Shown: in pieces, positions 1-6,850 of the stretch
Layout of the letters: each line of letters opens with the position of its first letter
Position numbering within the stretch: the stretch's first letter is position 1
NCBI GenBank assembly: GCA_046328115.1
Contig: JAXLXE010000001.1
Span: 1,550,001 to 1,614,000, forward strand
Direction of reading: 5' to 3'
DNA: 64,000 nt
From: JAXLXE01 sp046328115
GTDB lineage: Bacteria; Chloroflexota; UBA6077; JACCZL01
Program-made: the position numbers and the translations under genes
The notes under the pieces: generated by a model
Databases searched by the model: none
Seen by the model: the letters and a program-made list of their open reading frames with translations, nothing else
What the model was told of the DNA's origin: nothing

Positions 1-1
1 A

Positions 2-535
2 ATCGCTGCCTGGCGGCGAGCGTTCACGGAGTTCGGCGCCAGACCGAGCAAGTATCAGTCGTCGATCGAAGCGCTGGTCAGGCGGGTAAGGCGCGGCGAT
101 CCGCTGCCGCCAATTAGTCCCCTGGTAGCCCTATACAACGCCGTCTCGCTACGATTCTTGCTGCCCGTGGGTGGCGATGACCTGGATCTTGTCTCCGGCA
201 GCCTCGCGCTGCGACCCGCGCGCGGGGACGAGCCGTACACCCCACTCGGGACGGAGGAATCAGATCCACCATTGCCCGGCGAGATCATCTACACCGACGA
301 AGTAAAGGTGTTGTGCCGCCGCTGGTCATGGAGAGGCGGCGAGTCCACGAAGATCTCAGCGGGCACCACGAATGCCGTGCTCAACGTTCACGGGCTTCCT
401 CCGTCCACTCGCGAAGAGGTGACGAGGGCCACCGAGACCCTCGCTACGCTCGTCCGTCGCGTTTGCGGCGGTGCCACTGACTGGTACGTGCTGGACGCCG
501 CCAGCCCCACCCGCGACACGGAACAAGCCGGCTAG
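2..535 (+). CDS. B3/B4 (PheRS beta-type) domain protein, 5' truncated
   Basis: The reading frame is open from the left edge of the window, so the N-terminus is missing; 177 residues are visible. The visible part has the pattern of the stand-alone B3/B4 domain found in the editing and tRNA-binding part of the phenylalanyl-tRNA synthetase beta chain: a KYQSSIEAL segment, then LYNAVSLRFLLPVGGDDLD (near residues 45-63), GEIIYTD and RRWSWRGGESTKIS. Stand-alone members are thought to clear mischarged tRNA or bind aminoacyl groups, but their exact substrate is usually unknown. A strong hairpin lies about 50 bases after the stop. Family call is good; function is not established. Confidence 0.75.
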   Translation: MAAWRRAFTEFGARPSKYQSSIEALVRRVRRGDPLPPISPLVALYNAVSLRFLLPVGGDDLDLVSGSLALRPARGDEPYTPLGTEESDPPLPGEIIYTDEVKVLCRRWSWRGGESTKISAGTTNAVLNVHGLPPSTREEVTRATETLATLVRRVCGGATDWYVLDAASPTRDTEQAG

Positions 536-586
536 CTTGGCCGCGCCAAACGCTCCCGTACGCGGCAATCAAATACCAGACACGCA

Positions 587-614
587 GAGAAGCCGGGCAC
601 GTGCCCGGCTTCTC
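587..614. terminator. Perfect 28-bp palindrome, likely bidirectional terminator
   Basis: Two 14-base arms are exact reverse complements with no spacer; as RNA this gives a 12-bp stem with a 4-base loop. It sits between the convergent ends of the B3/B4 gene (plus) and the amtB operon (minus), so it can serve both. There is no clear T tract. Confidence 0.7.
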
Positions 615-641
615 GGTGATTCTGTAATCCGCTGAGGGCGA

Positions 642-773
642 CTACGCCTCCGCGACTTTGCTCCGCGCTCTCAACGTAGCCGCCTCAGCCTCCGGATGAG
701 GCATCGCCACCCACGTCGCCACCAGGCCGAAGAACGAGACTACGGACAAGGCCAGGACGATCACGTCAACCAT
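642..773 (-). CDS. Predicted 43-aa single-span membrane microprotein downstream of amtB
   Basis: The frame starts at an ATG preceded by a good ribosome binding site (GAGGGAGG, about 8 bases upstream) and ends at TAG. It begins 30 bases after the amtB stop on the same strand, so co-transcription is expected. Residues 4-24 form one hydrophobic segment (VIVLALSVVSFFGLVATWVAM). The tail, residues 25-43, is polar and mixed charge, rich in Ala and Glu, and ends KVAEA. I do not recognise a family. Position and membrane character suggest an accessory subunit or modulator of the ammonium channel; note that no PII (glnB/glnK) gene is adjacent, where one is often found. It could also be a chance frame, but the ribosome binding site and hydrophobic pattern argue against that. 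Confidence 0.6.
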   Translation of the reverse strand: MVDVIVLALSVVSFFGLVATWVAMPHPEAEAATLRARSKVAEA

Positions 774-803
774 CTCAATTACCTCCCTCAAACGCTCTCT
801 CAA

Positions 804-2033
804 TCAAAGCTGGTAGGCCGGCTCGCCGTGCTGCGAGAGATCCAGGCCCAGAACTTCCTCTTGCTCCTCGACTCGCAGGCCGACCACGAGATCGATGACC
901 TTGAGGATCACGTACGTCAACACACCGCAGTAAATCCACGTCGCCGCCACGGCGATGATCTGGGTCACCAGTTGACCGGGATCGCCGTAGAACAGGCCAT
1001 TCCCGCCAAGCTCGTTGACCGACTTCGTCGCAAACAGGCCCGTCGCGATGGCACCCCAGGTCCCGCCGATGCCGTGCACGCCCCAGACATCCAGCGCGTC
1101 GTCCACCCGGAGCCGCTCGCGAAGCTGGATTGCCAGGTAGCAGACCAGGCCCGCGCCCCCGCCAATCAGGATGGCTGACGCGGGTGTGACAAATCCGGCG
1201 GCAGGCGTGATGCCCACCAGCCCGGCCACCGCGCCCGCGGCAGCGCCAAGGACGCTCGGGTGTCCCTTGTGCGCCCAGGCCACGGTCATCCAGGTGAGTG
1301 CGCCCATCGCGGCGGCCGTGTTCGTGGTCACGAACGCCGTGACTGCCAGTCCATCTGCCGCCAGCGAGCTGCCGGCATTGAACCCGAACCAGCCAAACCA
1401 CAGCAGGCCAGCCCCAAGCACCGTCATCGTCAGATCGTGCGGCTCCATCTTCTCCTTGCCCAGGCCCACTCGGTGACCCAGCACCAGAGCCGCCACCAGC
1501 GCGGAGACGCCGGAGCTGATGTGAACGACCGTTCCGCCAGCAAAGTCAAGTGCGCCAAGCGCCTTCAACCAGCCGCCAGCGCTCCACACCCAGTGCGCCA
1601 ATGGGGCGTACACAAAGGTGGCCCACAGCAGACTAAACAACACGAACGCTTTGAACCGCTTGCGCTCGGCGAATGCACCCGTGATCAGAGCGGGCGTGAT
1701 GATGGCAAACATCATCTGGAACGCCATGAACGCCAGGTGCGGAATCGTCTTGGCGTAATCGGGATTCGGCTCCGTGCCGACACCGCGCAAACCAACCCAG
1801 TCAAGTCCACCAATGACCCCGCCCACGGACGGGCCAAACGCCAGCGAGTAGCCCCAGAGCACCCACTGCACGCTGATCAGCGCCAGGATGAAGAAGCTGT
1901 GCATGATCGTGGACAGGACATTCTTTGGCCGGACCAGACCACCGTAGAAGAACGCCAGACCCGGGGTCATCAACATGACCAGGGCGGCGGAGGTCATGAC
2001 CCACGCGGTATCGCCCGCGCTAATCTCCGACAT
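804..2033 (-). CDS. amtB: Ammonium transporter (Amt/Rh family)
   Basis: A 409-residue polytopic membrane protein with the usual length and motifs of bacterial AmtB: the start MLMTPGLAFFYGGLVR, the segment DFAGGTVVHISSG containing pore histidine H171, and WGVHGIGGTWG containing the second pore histidine H320. These are the twin-histidine positions that line the conduction pore. Phe-rich positions near 102-109 and 213-218 are candidates for the periplasmic gate. There is no cleavable signal sequence; family members form trimers in the plasma membrane. The ATG follows an AGGAGG ribosome binding site, whose bases overlap a short inverted repeat. The next gene in the same direction is a 43-residue membrane microprotein. 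No PII regulator gene is visible nearby. Confidence 0.95.
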   Translation of the reverse strand: MSEISAGDTAWVMTSAALVMLMTPGLAFFYGGLVRPKNVLSTIMHSFFILALISVQWVLWGYSLAFGPSVGGVIGGLDWVGLRGVGTEPNPDYAKTIPHLAFMAFQMMFAIITPALITGAFAERKRFKAFVLFSLLWATFVYAPLAHWVWSAGGWLKALGALDFAGGTVVHISSGVSALVAALVLGHRVGLGKEKMEPHDLTMTVLGAGLLWFGWFGFNAGSSLAADGLAVTAFVTTNTAAAMGALTWMTVAWAHKGHPSVLGAAAGAVAGLVGITPAAGFVTPASAILIGGGAGLVCYLAIQLRERLRVDDALDVWGVHGIGGTWGAIATGLFATKSVNELGGNGLFYGDPGQLVTQIIAVAATWIYCGVLTYVILKVIDLVVGLRVEEQEEVLGLDLSQHGEPAYQL

Positions 2034-2047
2034 TACGCATCGCGCCT

Positions 2048-2062
2048 CCTAACTGAGTTAGG
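2048..2062. promoter_or_regulatory. Short inverted repeat overlapping the amtB ribosome binding site
   Basis: CCTAACT-G-AGTTAGG is a perfect 7-base inverted repeat with a one-base centre. On the amtB strand its 3' arm runs into the AGGAGG ribosome binding site, so a bound protein or RNA stem could block amtB translation or early transcription. This is a pattern only; no regulator is known. Confidence 0.3.
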
Positions 2063-2126
2063 GACAATGTACGGCCAGCGGTACCGACCTCCTACGGACG
2101 CCCCGTACAGAATTGGCCGAACCCGC

Positions 2127-2143
2127 TTGTGCGTTTTGCACAA
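2127..2143. promoter_or_regulatory. Inverted repeat in the amtB-tsaD divergent spacer
   Basis: TTGTGC-gtttt-GCACAA forms two perfect 6-base arms with a 5-base centre, in the roughly 250-base spacer between divergent amtB and tsaD. It lies about 95 bases upstream of the amtB start. It has the size of a dimer-binding operator, but I cannot assign a regulator. Apart from this, the other repeat and the tsaD -10 element, I see nothing in the spacer. Confidence 0.3.
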
Positions 2144-2272
2144 TGCTCGAATGGGTGGAACCTGCTGGGGCTGCCGAAACCGTTCCGGATCTCGCCGAAT
2201 CAGCCCACCTGCACGTTCGCATCACACTGCTGTCACAGTTTGTGGCGGTCCGGTGCGCTGCCTGTTCATCGG

Positions 2273-2278
2273 TATACT
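2273..2278 (+). promoter_or_regulatory. -10 element of a candidate leaderless tsaD promoter
   Basis: TATACT is followed by exactly six bases and then the GTG start of tsaD. Transcription would begin at or next to the start codon. No convincing -35 hexamer is seen at 16-19 bases upstream. Confidence 0.5.
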
Positions 2279-2284
2279 CGCGCT

Positions 2285-3274
2285 GTGGTACGTGTCCTCG
2301 GCATCGAGACTTCCTGTGACGAGACGGCCGCGGCAATCGTGGCTGATGGGCGATCGATTGCATCGAACGTCGTAGCCTCTCAGGACGAGATCCACTCGCA
2401 GACCGGCGGCGTCGTGCCCGAGACGGCCTCACGCCTCCACCTCCGGCACATCCGTCCCGTCATCAGCCGCGCACTCGAAGACGCTGGGGCTGACTGGAGC
2501 GATCTGGATGCCATTTGCGTCACGCACGGCCCCGGTCTGGCTGGCTGCCTCCTGGTGGGCCTGAACGTTGCCAAGGCGCTCGCGCTATCCACGGCGCTGC
2601 CGCTGATTGGAGTCAACCACCTGGAAGGCCACGTCTACGCCAACTGGCTTGGCGCAACGGCGGACCCGCCGCTTCCGCTCGTGGCCCTTATCGTGTCTGG
2701 CGGCCACACTGATCTGGTGTTGATGACTGCGCACGGACGATATCAGCGACTGGGGCACACGATTGACGACGCCGCCGGTGAGGCGTTCGACAAGGCAGCG
2801 CGTATGCTGAGTCTGGGATACCCTGGCGGGCCCGCCGTTCAGCGTGCCTCCGAATCCGGAGACCCTCACAGATACCCGCTAGGGAAAGCCTGGCTGCGCG
2901 GAACCGCCGACTTCAGCTTCAGCGGGCTCAAGACCTCCCTCCTCCGCACTATCCGCGAGGCCGGGGACGGCCTTGACGTGGCTGATGCGGCAGCCTCGTT
3001 TCAGGAAGCCATCGTGGACGTCCTGGCCAGCAAGACGCTCCAGGCGGCACAACAGCACGGCGCTCGGGCGATCGCGTTGGCCGGCGGGGTCGCCGCCAAT
3101 AGCGCGCTTCGGGCCCGCATCTCCGCGCTGAGCGCAGTGCCCGTGCTAATCCCACCGCCCCGGCTTTGTACGGACAACGCGGCGATGATCGCATCCGCCG
3201 GCTGCTTTCGCTACGACGAAGGCGTCCGCCACTCCCTGGACCTGGACGCGTTTCCTACGCTGCCTATCGCGTGA
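2285..3274 (+). CDS. tsaD: tRNA N6-adenosine threonylcarbamoyltransferase
   Basis: Transfers the threonylcarbamoyl group from threonylcarbamoyl-AMP to A37 of tRNAs that read ANN codons, working with TsaB/TsaE (not in this window). The protein of 329 residues matches the family length. It opens with VLGIETSCDET, has the metal-binding HLEGH at 112-116, the nucleotide-binding SFSGLKTSL region, GGVAANSALR, and the CTDNAAMIA motif near the C-terminus. The frame is open for 52 codons further upstream, but those residues are not family-like. The GTG here puts the conserved core at residue 5 and lies six bases after a TATACT element, so I choose it. The gene ends 11 bases from the convergent WD40 gene. 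Confidence 0.95.
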   Translation: MVRVLGIETSCDETAAAIVADGRSIASNVVASQDEIHSQTGGVVPETASRLHLRHIRPVISRALEDAGADWSDLDAICVTHGPGLAGCLLVGLNVAKALALSTALPLIGVNHLEGHVYANWLGATADPPLPLVALIVSGGHTDLVLMTAHGRYQRLGHTIDDAAGEAFDKAARMLSLGYPGGPAVQRASESGDPHRYPLGKAWLRGTADFSFSGLKTSLLRTIREAGDGLDVADAAASFQEAIVDVLASKTLQAAQQHGARAIALAGGVAANSALRARISALSAVPVLIPPPRLCTDNAAMIASAGCFRYDEGVRHSLDLDAFPTLPIA

Positions 3275-3285
3275 GGTCGACCGGG

Positions 3286-4203
3286 CTACTTGAGCTCGGC
3301 GCTCCTCCAGACTCGAACAGAGCGATCAGCGGCGACCGCCACGAACGACTCGCCGTCAGGCGAGAACGCCACGCTCCACACGTCCGGTCCACGATCCACC
3401 AGCACTCGCTGCATACTGCCCTCCGGGACCTTCCAGATGCGGATGCTACCGTCACCAGAAGCAGACGCGAGCACTTCTCCGTCGGGTGAGAACGAGACGC
3501 TCAAGACAGCATCACGGTGCGCCCGCATATAGCGAATCGGCGCACCATCCTCGAATTGCCACAGTCGAAGCGTCTTGTCACCGGAGCCACTGGCCAGCAT
3601 CGTGCCGTCCGGCGAGACAGCCACCGCCCGCACCGCCCAGCCGTGGCCAGAAATGATCCGCTCCAGCGCCATTTGTTCCATGGACCACACGCGAATGGAC
3701 CAGTCGCCCGCGCCAGATACCAGGTGCGCACCATCAGGCGTGAAGGCCAACGAATGCACAAGGTCCTCATGCCCAGACAGCGTGCCGATTTGCTTGCGAG
3801 ACCTGACGTCCCAGAGCCGTATGGCCTGGTCAGCGCCGCCGGACGCGAGAATGCTCCCATCAGGCGAAACCGCAATGGCACGGACCCACTTCTCGTGTCC
3901 CACCAGCGTTCCCGCGGGCGTGCCTAGGGGAAGGCTCCACAGCCGTATCTCGCCGTCGCGGGAGCCTGAGGCCAGCAGCTCGCCATCCGGCGAGAACGCC
4001 ATCCCCCGGATTGGCGCCTCGTGGCCGCTGATCACTCGCAGCATGGCGCCGTCAACCAGCCGCCAAAGCCGCACGACGCCGTCGTTCGCGCCAGTGGCCA
4101 TCCAGCGACTGTCCGGCGACATAGCAATGCCCCACTCAGACTCAATCGTTCCGGTGACGGCCTTCGGGATGATGTCAGAGGCAATCTGCCAGAGCTTGAC
4201 CAA
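3286..4203 (-). CDS. WD40 repeat protein, single seven-bladed propeller
   Basis: The 305 residues consist almost entirely of WD40 repeats: seven SPDG...LASGS...IRLW-type units of about 40 residues, ending VRLW, IRLW, IRLW, IRVW, LRLW, IRIW and VRVW. The protein begins with VKLWQI, the d-strand that would close the ring with the last blade (velcro closure), so it looks complete at both ends. No signal peptide, transmembrane segment or fused kinase or protease domain is seen, so a cytoplasmic scaffold is the simplest reading. The start is TTG, chosen because AAGGAG lies five bases upstream and an in-frame stop lies about 50 bases further up. A TTGACA-type promoter lies upstream. Binding partner unknown. 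Confidence 0.85.
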   Translation of the reverse strand: MVKLWQIASDIIPKAVTGTIESEWGIAMSPDSRWMATGANDGVVRLWRLVDGAMLRVISGHEAPIRGMAFSPDGELLASGSRDGEIRLWSLPLGTPAGTLVGHEKWVRAIAVSPDGSILASGGADQAIRLWDVRSRKQIGTLSGHEDLVHSLAFTPDGAHLVSGAGDWSIRVWSMEQMALERIISGHGWAVRAVAVSPDGTMLASGSGDKTLRLWQFEDGAPIRYMRAHRDAVLSVSFSPDGEVLASASGDGSIRIWKVPEGSMQRVLVDRGPDVWSVAFSPDGESFVAVAADRSVRVWRSAELK

Positions 4204-4287
4204 ACCCGCTCCTTCGGGACATGGATCCAGCCGCGGCTGCCCCCCTCCCTCTCAGCGCGGCTCCGCGCCGTGTGTCAGCGCAACGCG

Positions 4288-4316
4288 AGCATGCCCGCTG
4301 CGCACCAAATTGTCAA
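4288..4316 (-). promoter_or_regulatory. Sigma-70-type promoter for the WD40 gene
   Basis: On the minus strand, a perfect TTGACA (4311-4316) is followed by 17 bases and CATGCT (4288-4293), a weaker -10. The predicted leader to the WD40 start is about 80 bases. The spacing and exact -35 make it credible. Confidence 0.5.
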
Positions 4317-4371
4317 CGGAAGACGTCGCGGCGCGTTGCGCCGCCCGGCCTTCCTACCTATCGTATTCGGT

Positions 4372-5787
4372 CTACTCGATTAACGTACCGCTCGTTGGAT
4401 CGGGACGGCCATCCCGTATAGCAATACCGTACACGGACTCCAGAGACGACTCCCCCACACTGTTCACCGACCACGTTCCTAGCGGCCCATTTCGCTGCCC
4501 AAGCCCAAAGGCCGCGGCGCGCACGGTGGCCCGGTCACGTGTGCCAGTCCTCTCCACGGCGTCCAGCGCCAGGCTGGCTGCCTCGTAGGCGTACGCCGCG
4601 TATGCGTCAGGCTCAGCGCCGTGTGCGGCCACATAGCGAGCGCGCCAGGTTTGGCCGGTAGCGGGGAGACGGGACGGTGGAATCACACCTACCGTCACGA
4701 GCAGCTCCCCTGCCCCAACCTCCGAGCCAAGCAAATCGTCATACAGCCCATCCGGCCCTACCAATCGCGTTGCTCCGCCCAGCGCCTCCCGCAGACGGTG
4801 GAGCAAGATCCCAACGCCCGCGTCCGCGATGCCGGCCACGTACACAGCGTCCGGTCGCAACGTCACGATCCACCGTAGTTGCTCCTCGAGCTCTGCACCA
4901 TCGATCTGTGCGCGCTCCGGGCCCATCACCACGGTCAGACCAAGTCCTAGCGCGGCCACTCGGAACGACTCCGCCAGCAGGCCCCCAAACCGATCGCGGT
5001 CTCGAAGCACCACCACGGTTCGGACCCCCAGCCGAGAAAGCCACTTCGCCGCCGCCCGCCCCTGTACGTCGTCGGACGGCGCGACTCTAATAAGTGTGCG
5101 TTGACCCGTCGGGTACAGCCTGGCCAACTCGTCCGGACCGGCAGAGTCACGGGTCAGGTACGGATCGCTAGCAGACGGGCTCACCGTCAACACGCCCGCT
5201 CGATTCAGAATGGGCACGGCTACACGCGCGGCATCAGACGAAAACGGGCCGATGAACGCCACGACATCCGCATCGTCAGAAGCTTTCTTTGCGTTGGCCT
5301 CAAGCAACCCTGCATCAAACTCAGCGGTGCCGGGCACGCCGTCGTCCAGCGCCTGGTAGTCAATAGCGGCCCCACCCACTCGACCGCCCCGGTCCTGGAC
5401 CGCCATCTGAATCGCGTGCTCCAGGGATTCGATGCGCTCTGAGGCGGCGCCGCCTCGCGGAAACGAGGAGATCAGACGCACGGTGCCGGTCAGCGACGCC
5501 GCCGGGGGTGGCGGGGACGGCGATGGTGCCGGAGAGGGGGAGGGTGACGCGGGAGTATCCACCGGCAGCGCCGTCGGCCGGACCTCGGCACTCGTGAGAA
5601 CCGTCGCCGGCAGCGCGGGTGAAGGCGCCGTGGTGACCGTCATCGATGCCTCCGGCGTCGCGTCCGGAGGTGCAGCGGGCATGCCACACGCCATCATCGA
5701 TACCACCAGAAGCGGTAGCAGAACCGGGGTCATGAGTCGGGCCAGAGGGTCACGTCCCCGCCGGGGGGCGAGAATCCGCAGCAGCAT
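4372..5787 (-). CDS. Branched-chain amino acid-type ABC substrate-binding lipoprotein
   Basis: A 471-residue periplasmic-binding-protein fold I protein of the LivJ/receptor-ligand type. A signal sequence with lipobox (LLVVSMMAC, Cys at about 34) is followed by a Thr/Ala/Pro/Ser-rich linker to about residue 105. The binding domain then opens with TVRLISSFPRGGA, with GGAAIDYQALDDG, VAFIGPFSS (solute-contact Ser), VLTVSPSASDPYLTR and RVAPSDDVQGRA in the usual order. I choose the ATG at 5787, which sits six bases after a CATAAT element and puts a charged n-region before the lipobox; longer starts add 50 unlikely residues. No permease or ATPase genes are adjacent, so its transport partners are elsewhere or it is a sensor. 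Confidence 0.85.
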   Translation of the reverse strand: MLLRILAPRRGRDPLARLMTPVLLPLLVVSMMACGMPAAPPDATPEASMTVTTAPSPALPATVLTSAEVRPTALPVDTPASPSPSPAPSPSPPPPAASLTGTVRLISSFPRGGAASERIESLEHAIQMAVQDRGGRVGGAAIDYQALDDGVPGTAEFDAGLLEANAKKASDDADVVAFIGPFSSDAARVAVPILNRAGVLTVSPSASDPYLTRDSAGPDELARLYPTGQRTLIRVAPSDDVQGRAAAKWLSRLGVRTVVVLRDRDRFGGLLAESFRVAALGLGLTVVMGPERAQIDGAELEEQLRWIVTLRPDAVYVAGIADAGVGILLHRLREALGGATRLVGPDGLYDDLLGSEVGAGELLVTVGVIPPSRLPATGQTWRARYVAAHGAEPDAYAAYAYEAASLALDAVERTGTRDRATVRAAAFGLGQRNGPLGTWSVNSVGESSLESVYGIAIRDGRPDPTSGTLIE

Positions 5788-5793
5788 CGGCGT

Positions 5794-5799
5794 ATTATG
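5794..5799 (-). promoter_or_regulatory. -10 element of a candidate leaderless promoter (binding lipoprotein)
   Basis: On the minus strand CATAAT (5 of 6 matches to TATAAT) is followed by six bases and the ATG of the binding lipoprotein. No Shine-Dalgarno fits between them. Confidence 0.45.
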
Positions 5800-5876
5800 T
5801 GGGACGGTTTCACTGCGGATTGCCGCCGAGAAACCTTGCATGAAGTCATCGAACAGAGAGAAACGCGGGTGATCAG

Positions 5877-6809
5877 ATGCGAGTACTTGTGATGGGCTCC
5901 GGCGGCGTCGGCGGCTACTACGGCGGTCTACTGGCACGCGATGGCCACGACGTGACCTTTGTAGCGCGCGGTGCGCATCTCGCGGCGATGCGCGCCAACG
6001 GACTCAAGCTCATCGACCGCGGCGAAGAGCTTGCACTGCCGCCCGTCAGGCTCGTCGAGAAACCAGCCGAGTCAGGCACCAACTTCGATCTGATCTTCTT
6101 CACTGTCAAGACATACGACACCGCCCCAGCCGCCGAGGCCATCCGCCCAGCCGTGGGACCGGACACCGCAATTCTGCCGCTCCAGAATGGTGTGGGGAGC
6201 ATCGAAGCGCTGTCAGAGGCCGTGGGCGAAGAGCACGTCCTGGGCGGAATGACCCAGATCGGCGTGCACATCAAAGAGCCCGGTGTCGTTGAACGGTTCA
6301 GTCCCTTCTGCCAGGTGGTCCTGGGCGAGCCCAAGGGTGGGCTATCGGCACGAGCGGAGAAGATCGCGGCCGCGCTCCGAAACGTTGGCGTCGACGCCAC
6401 CGCGACGGACGATGTCCAACGTGCCCTTTGGGAAAAATTCATCATGCTCGCGCCGCTCGCAAGCATGACCAGCGCGTGCAACTTGATGTCCGGCCAGGTT
6501 CGCTCCGCCGACCCCGGACGTGACCTCTACCTCAAGCTCGTCGACGAGACGGCAGCCGTGGGCCGCGCCAGCGGCGTGAATCTGCCCGGGGAGTCCGTGG
6601 AAGGCGTAGTCAAATTCTTCAGCAATCTGCCTGACACACACACCACTTCTATGCAGCGCGACTTCGATGCGAAGCGGCGCGTGGAACTGGAGGAGCTGGC
6701 CGGGTCAGTAGTCCGCCGCGGGGATGCGCTGGGCGTGGATACGCCGCGCTTCGATGTCATCTACGCGATCCTATCCACGCGCGCCAGGAGTTTCGGTGGC
6801 GTGAGCTGA
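5877..6809 (+). CDS. panE: 2-dehydropantoate 2-reductase-like NAD(P)-dependent enzyme
   Basis: Reduces ketopantoate to pantoate with NADPH on the way to pantothenate and CoA, if orthologous to PanE/ApbA. The 310-residue protein starts with the Rossmann motif VLVMGSGGVGGYYGG, followed by DLIFFTVKTYDT, LPLQNGVGS (substrate-side Asn), VLGGMTQIG and, in the helical C-terminal half, the ALWEKFIMLAPLASM block that carries the catalytic Lys. Family paralogues with other 2-oxoacid substrates are common in these genomes, so the gene symbol is tentative. The upstream neighbour is divergent; the downstream Asp-box protein starts 41 bases later with its own ribosome binding site. Confidence 0.8.
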   Translation: MRVLVMGSGGVGGYYGGLLARDGHDVTFVARGAHLAAMRANGLKLIDRGEELALPPVRLVEKPAESGTNFDLIFFTVKTYDTAPAAEAIRPAVGPDTAILPLQNGVGSIEALSEAVGEEHVLGGMTQIGVHIKEPGVVERFSPFCQVVLGEPKGGLSARAEKIAAALRNVGVDATATDDVQRALWEKFIMLAPLASMTSACNLMSGQVRSADPGRDLYLKLVDETAAVGRASGVNLPGESVEGVVKFFSNLPDTHTTSMQRDFDAKRRVELEELAGSVVRRGDALGVDTPRFDVIYAILSTRARSFGGVS

Positions 6810-6850
6810 GCCGCGGCAAGGCACGCGCAGATTACAAACAGGAGGTCACG

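Noticed and set aside
2041..2125. Possible sigma-54 (-24/-12) promoter upstream of amtB
   Set aside because: A GG-N10-GC arrangement is not met; the closest match, TGGCCGTACATTG on the minus strand, has the wrong bases at -12.
2129..2284. 52-codon N-terminal extension of TsaD
   Set aside because: The extra residues are Cys/His/Ser-rich and not family-like, the GTG at 2285 gives the normal length, and a -10 element sits inside the extension.
1260..2375. Long plus-strand open frame (371 codons) opposite amtB
   Set aside because: It is antisense to a clear ammonium transporter, its translation is Arg/His/Gln-rich without domain-like pattern, and it arises from the GC-rich codon use of amtB.
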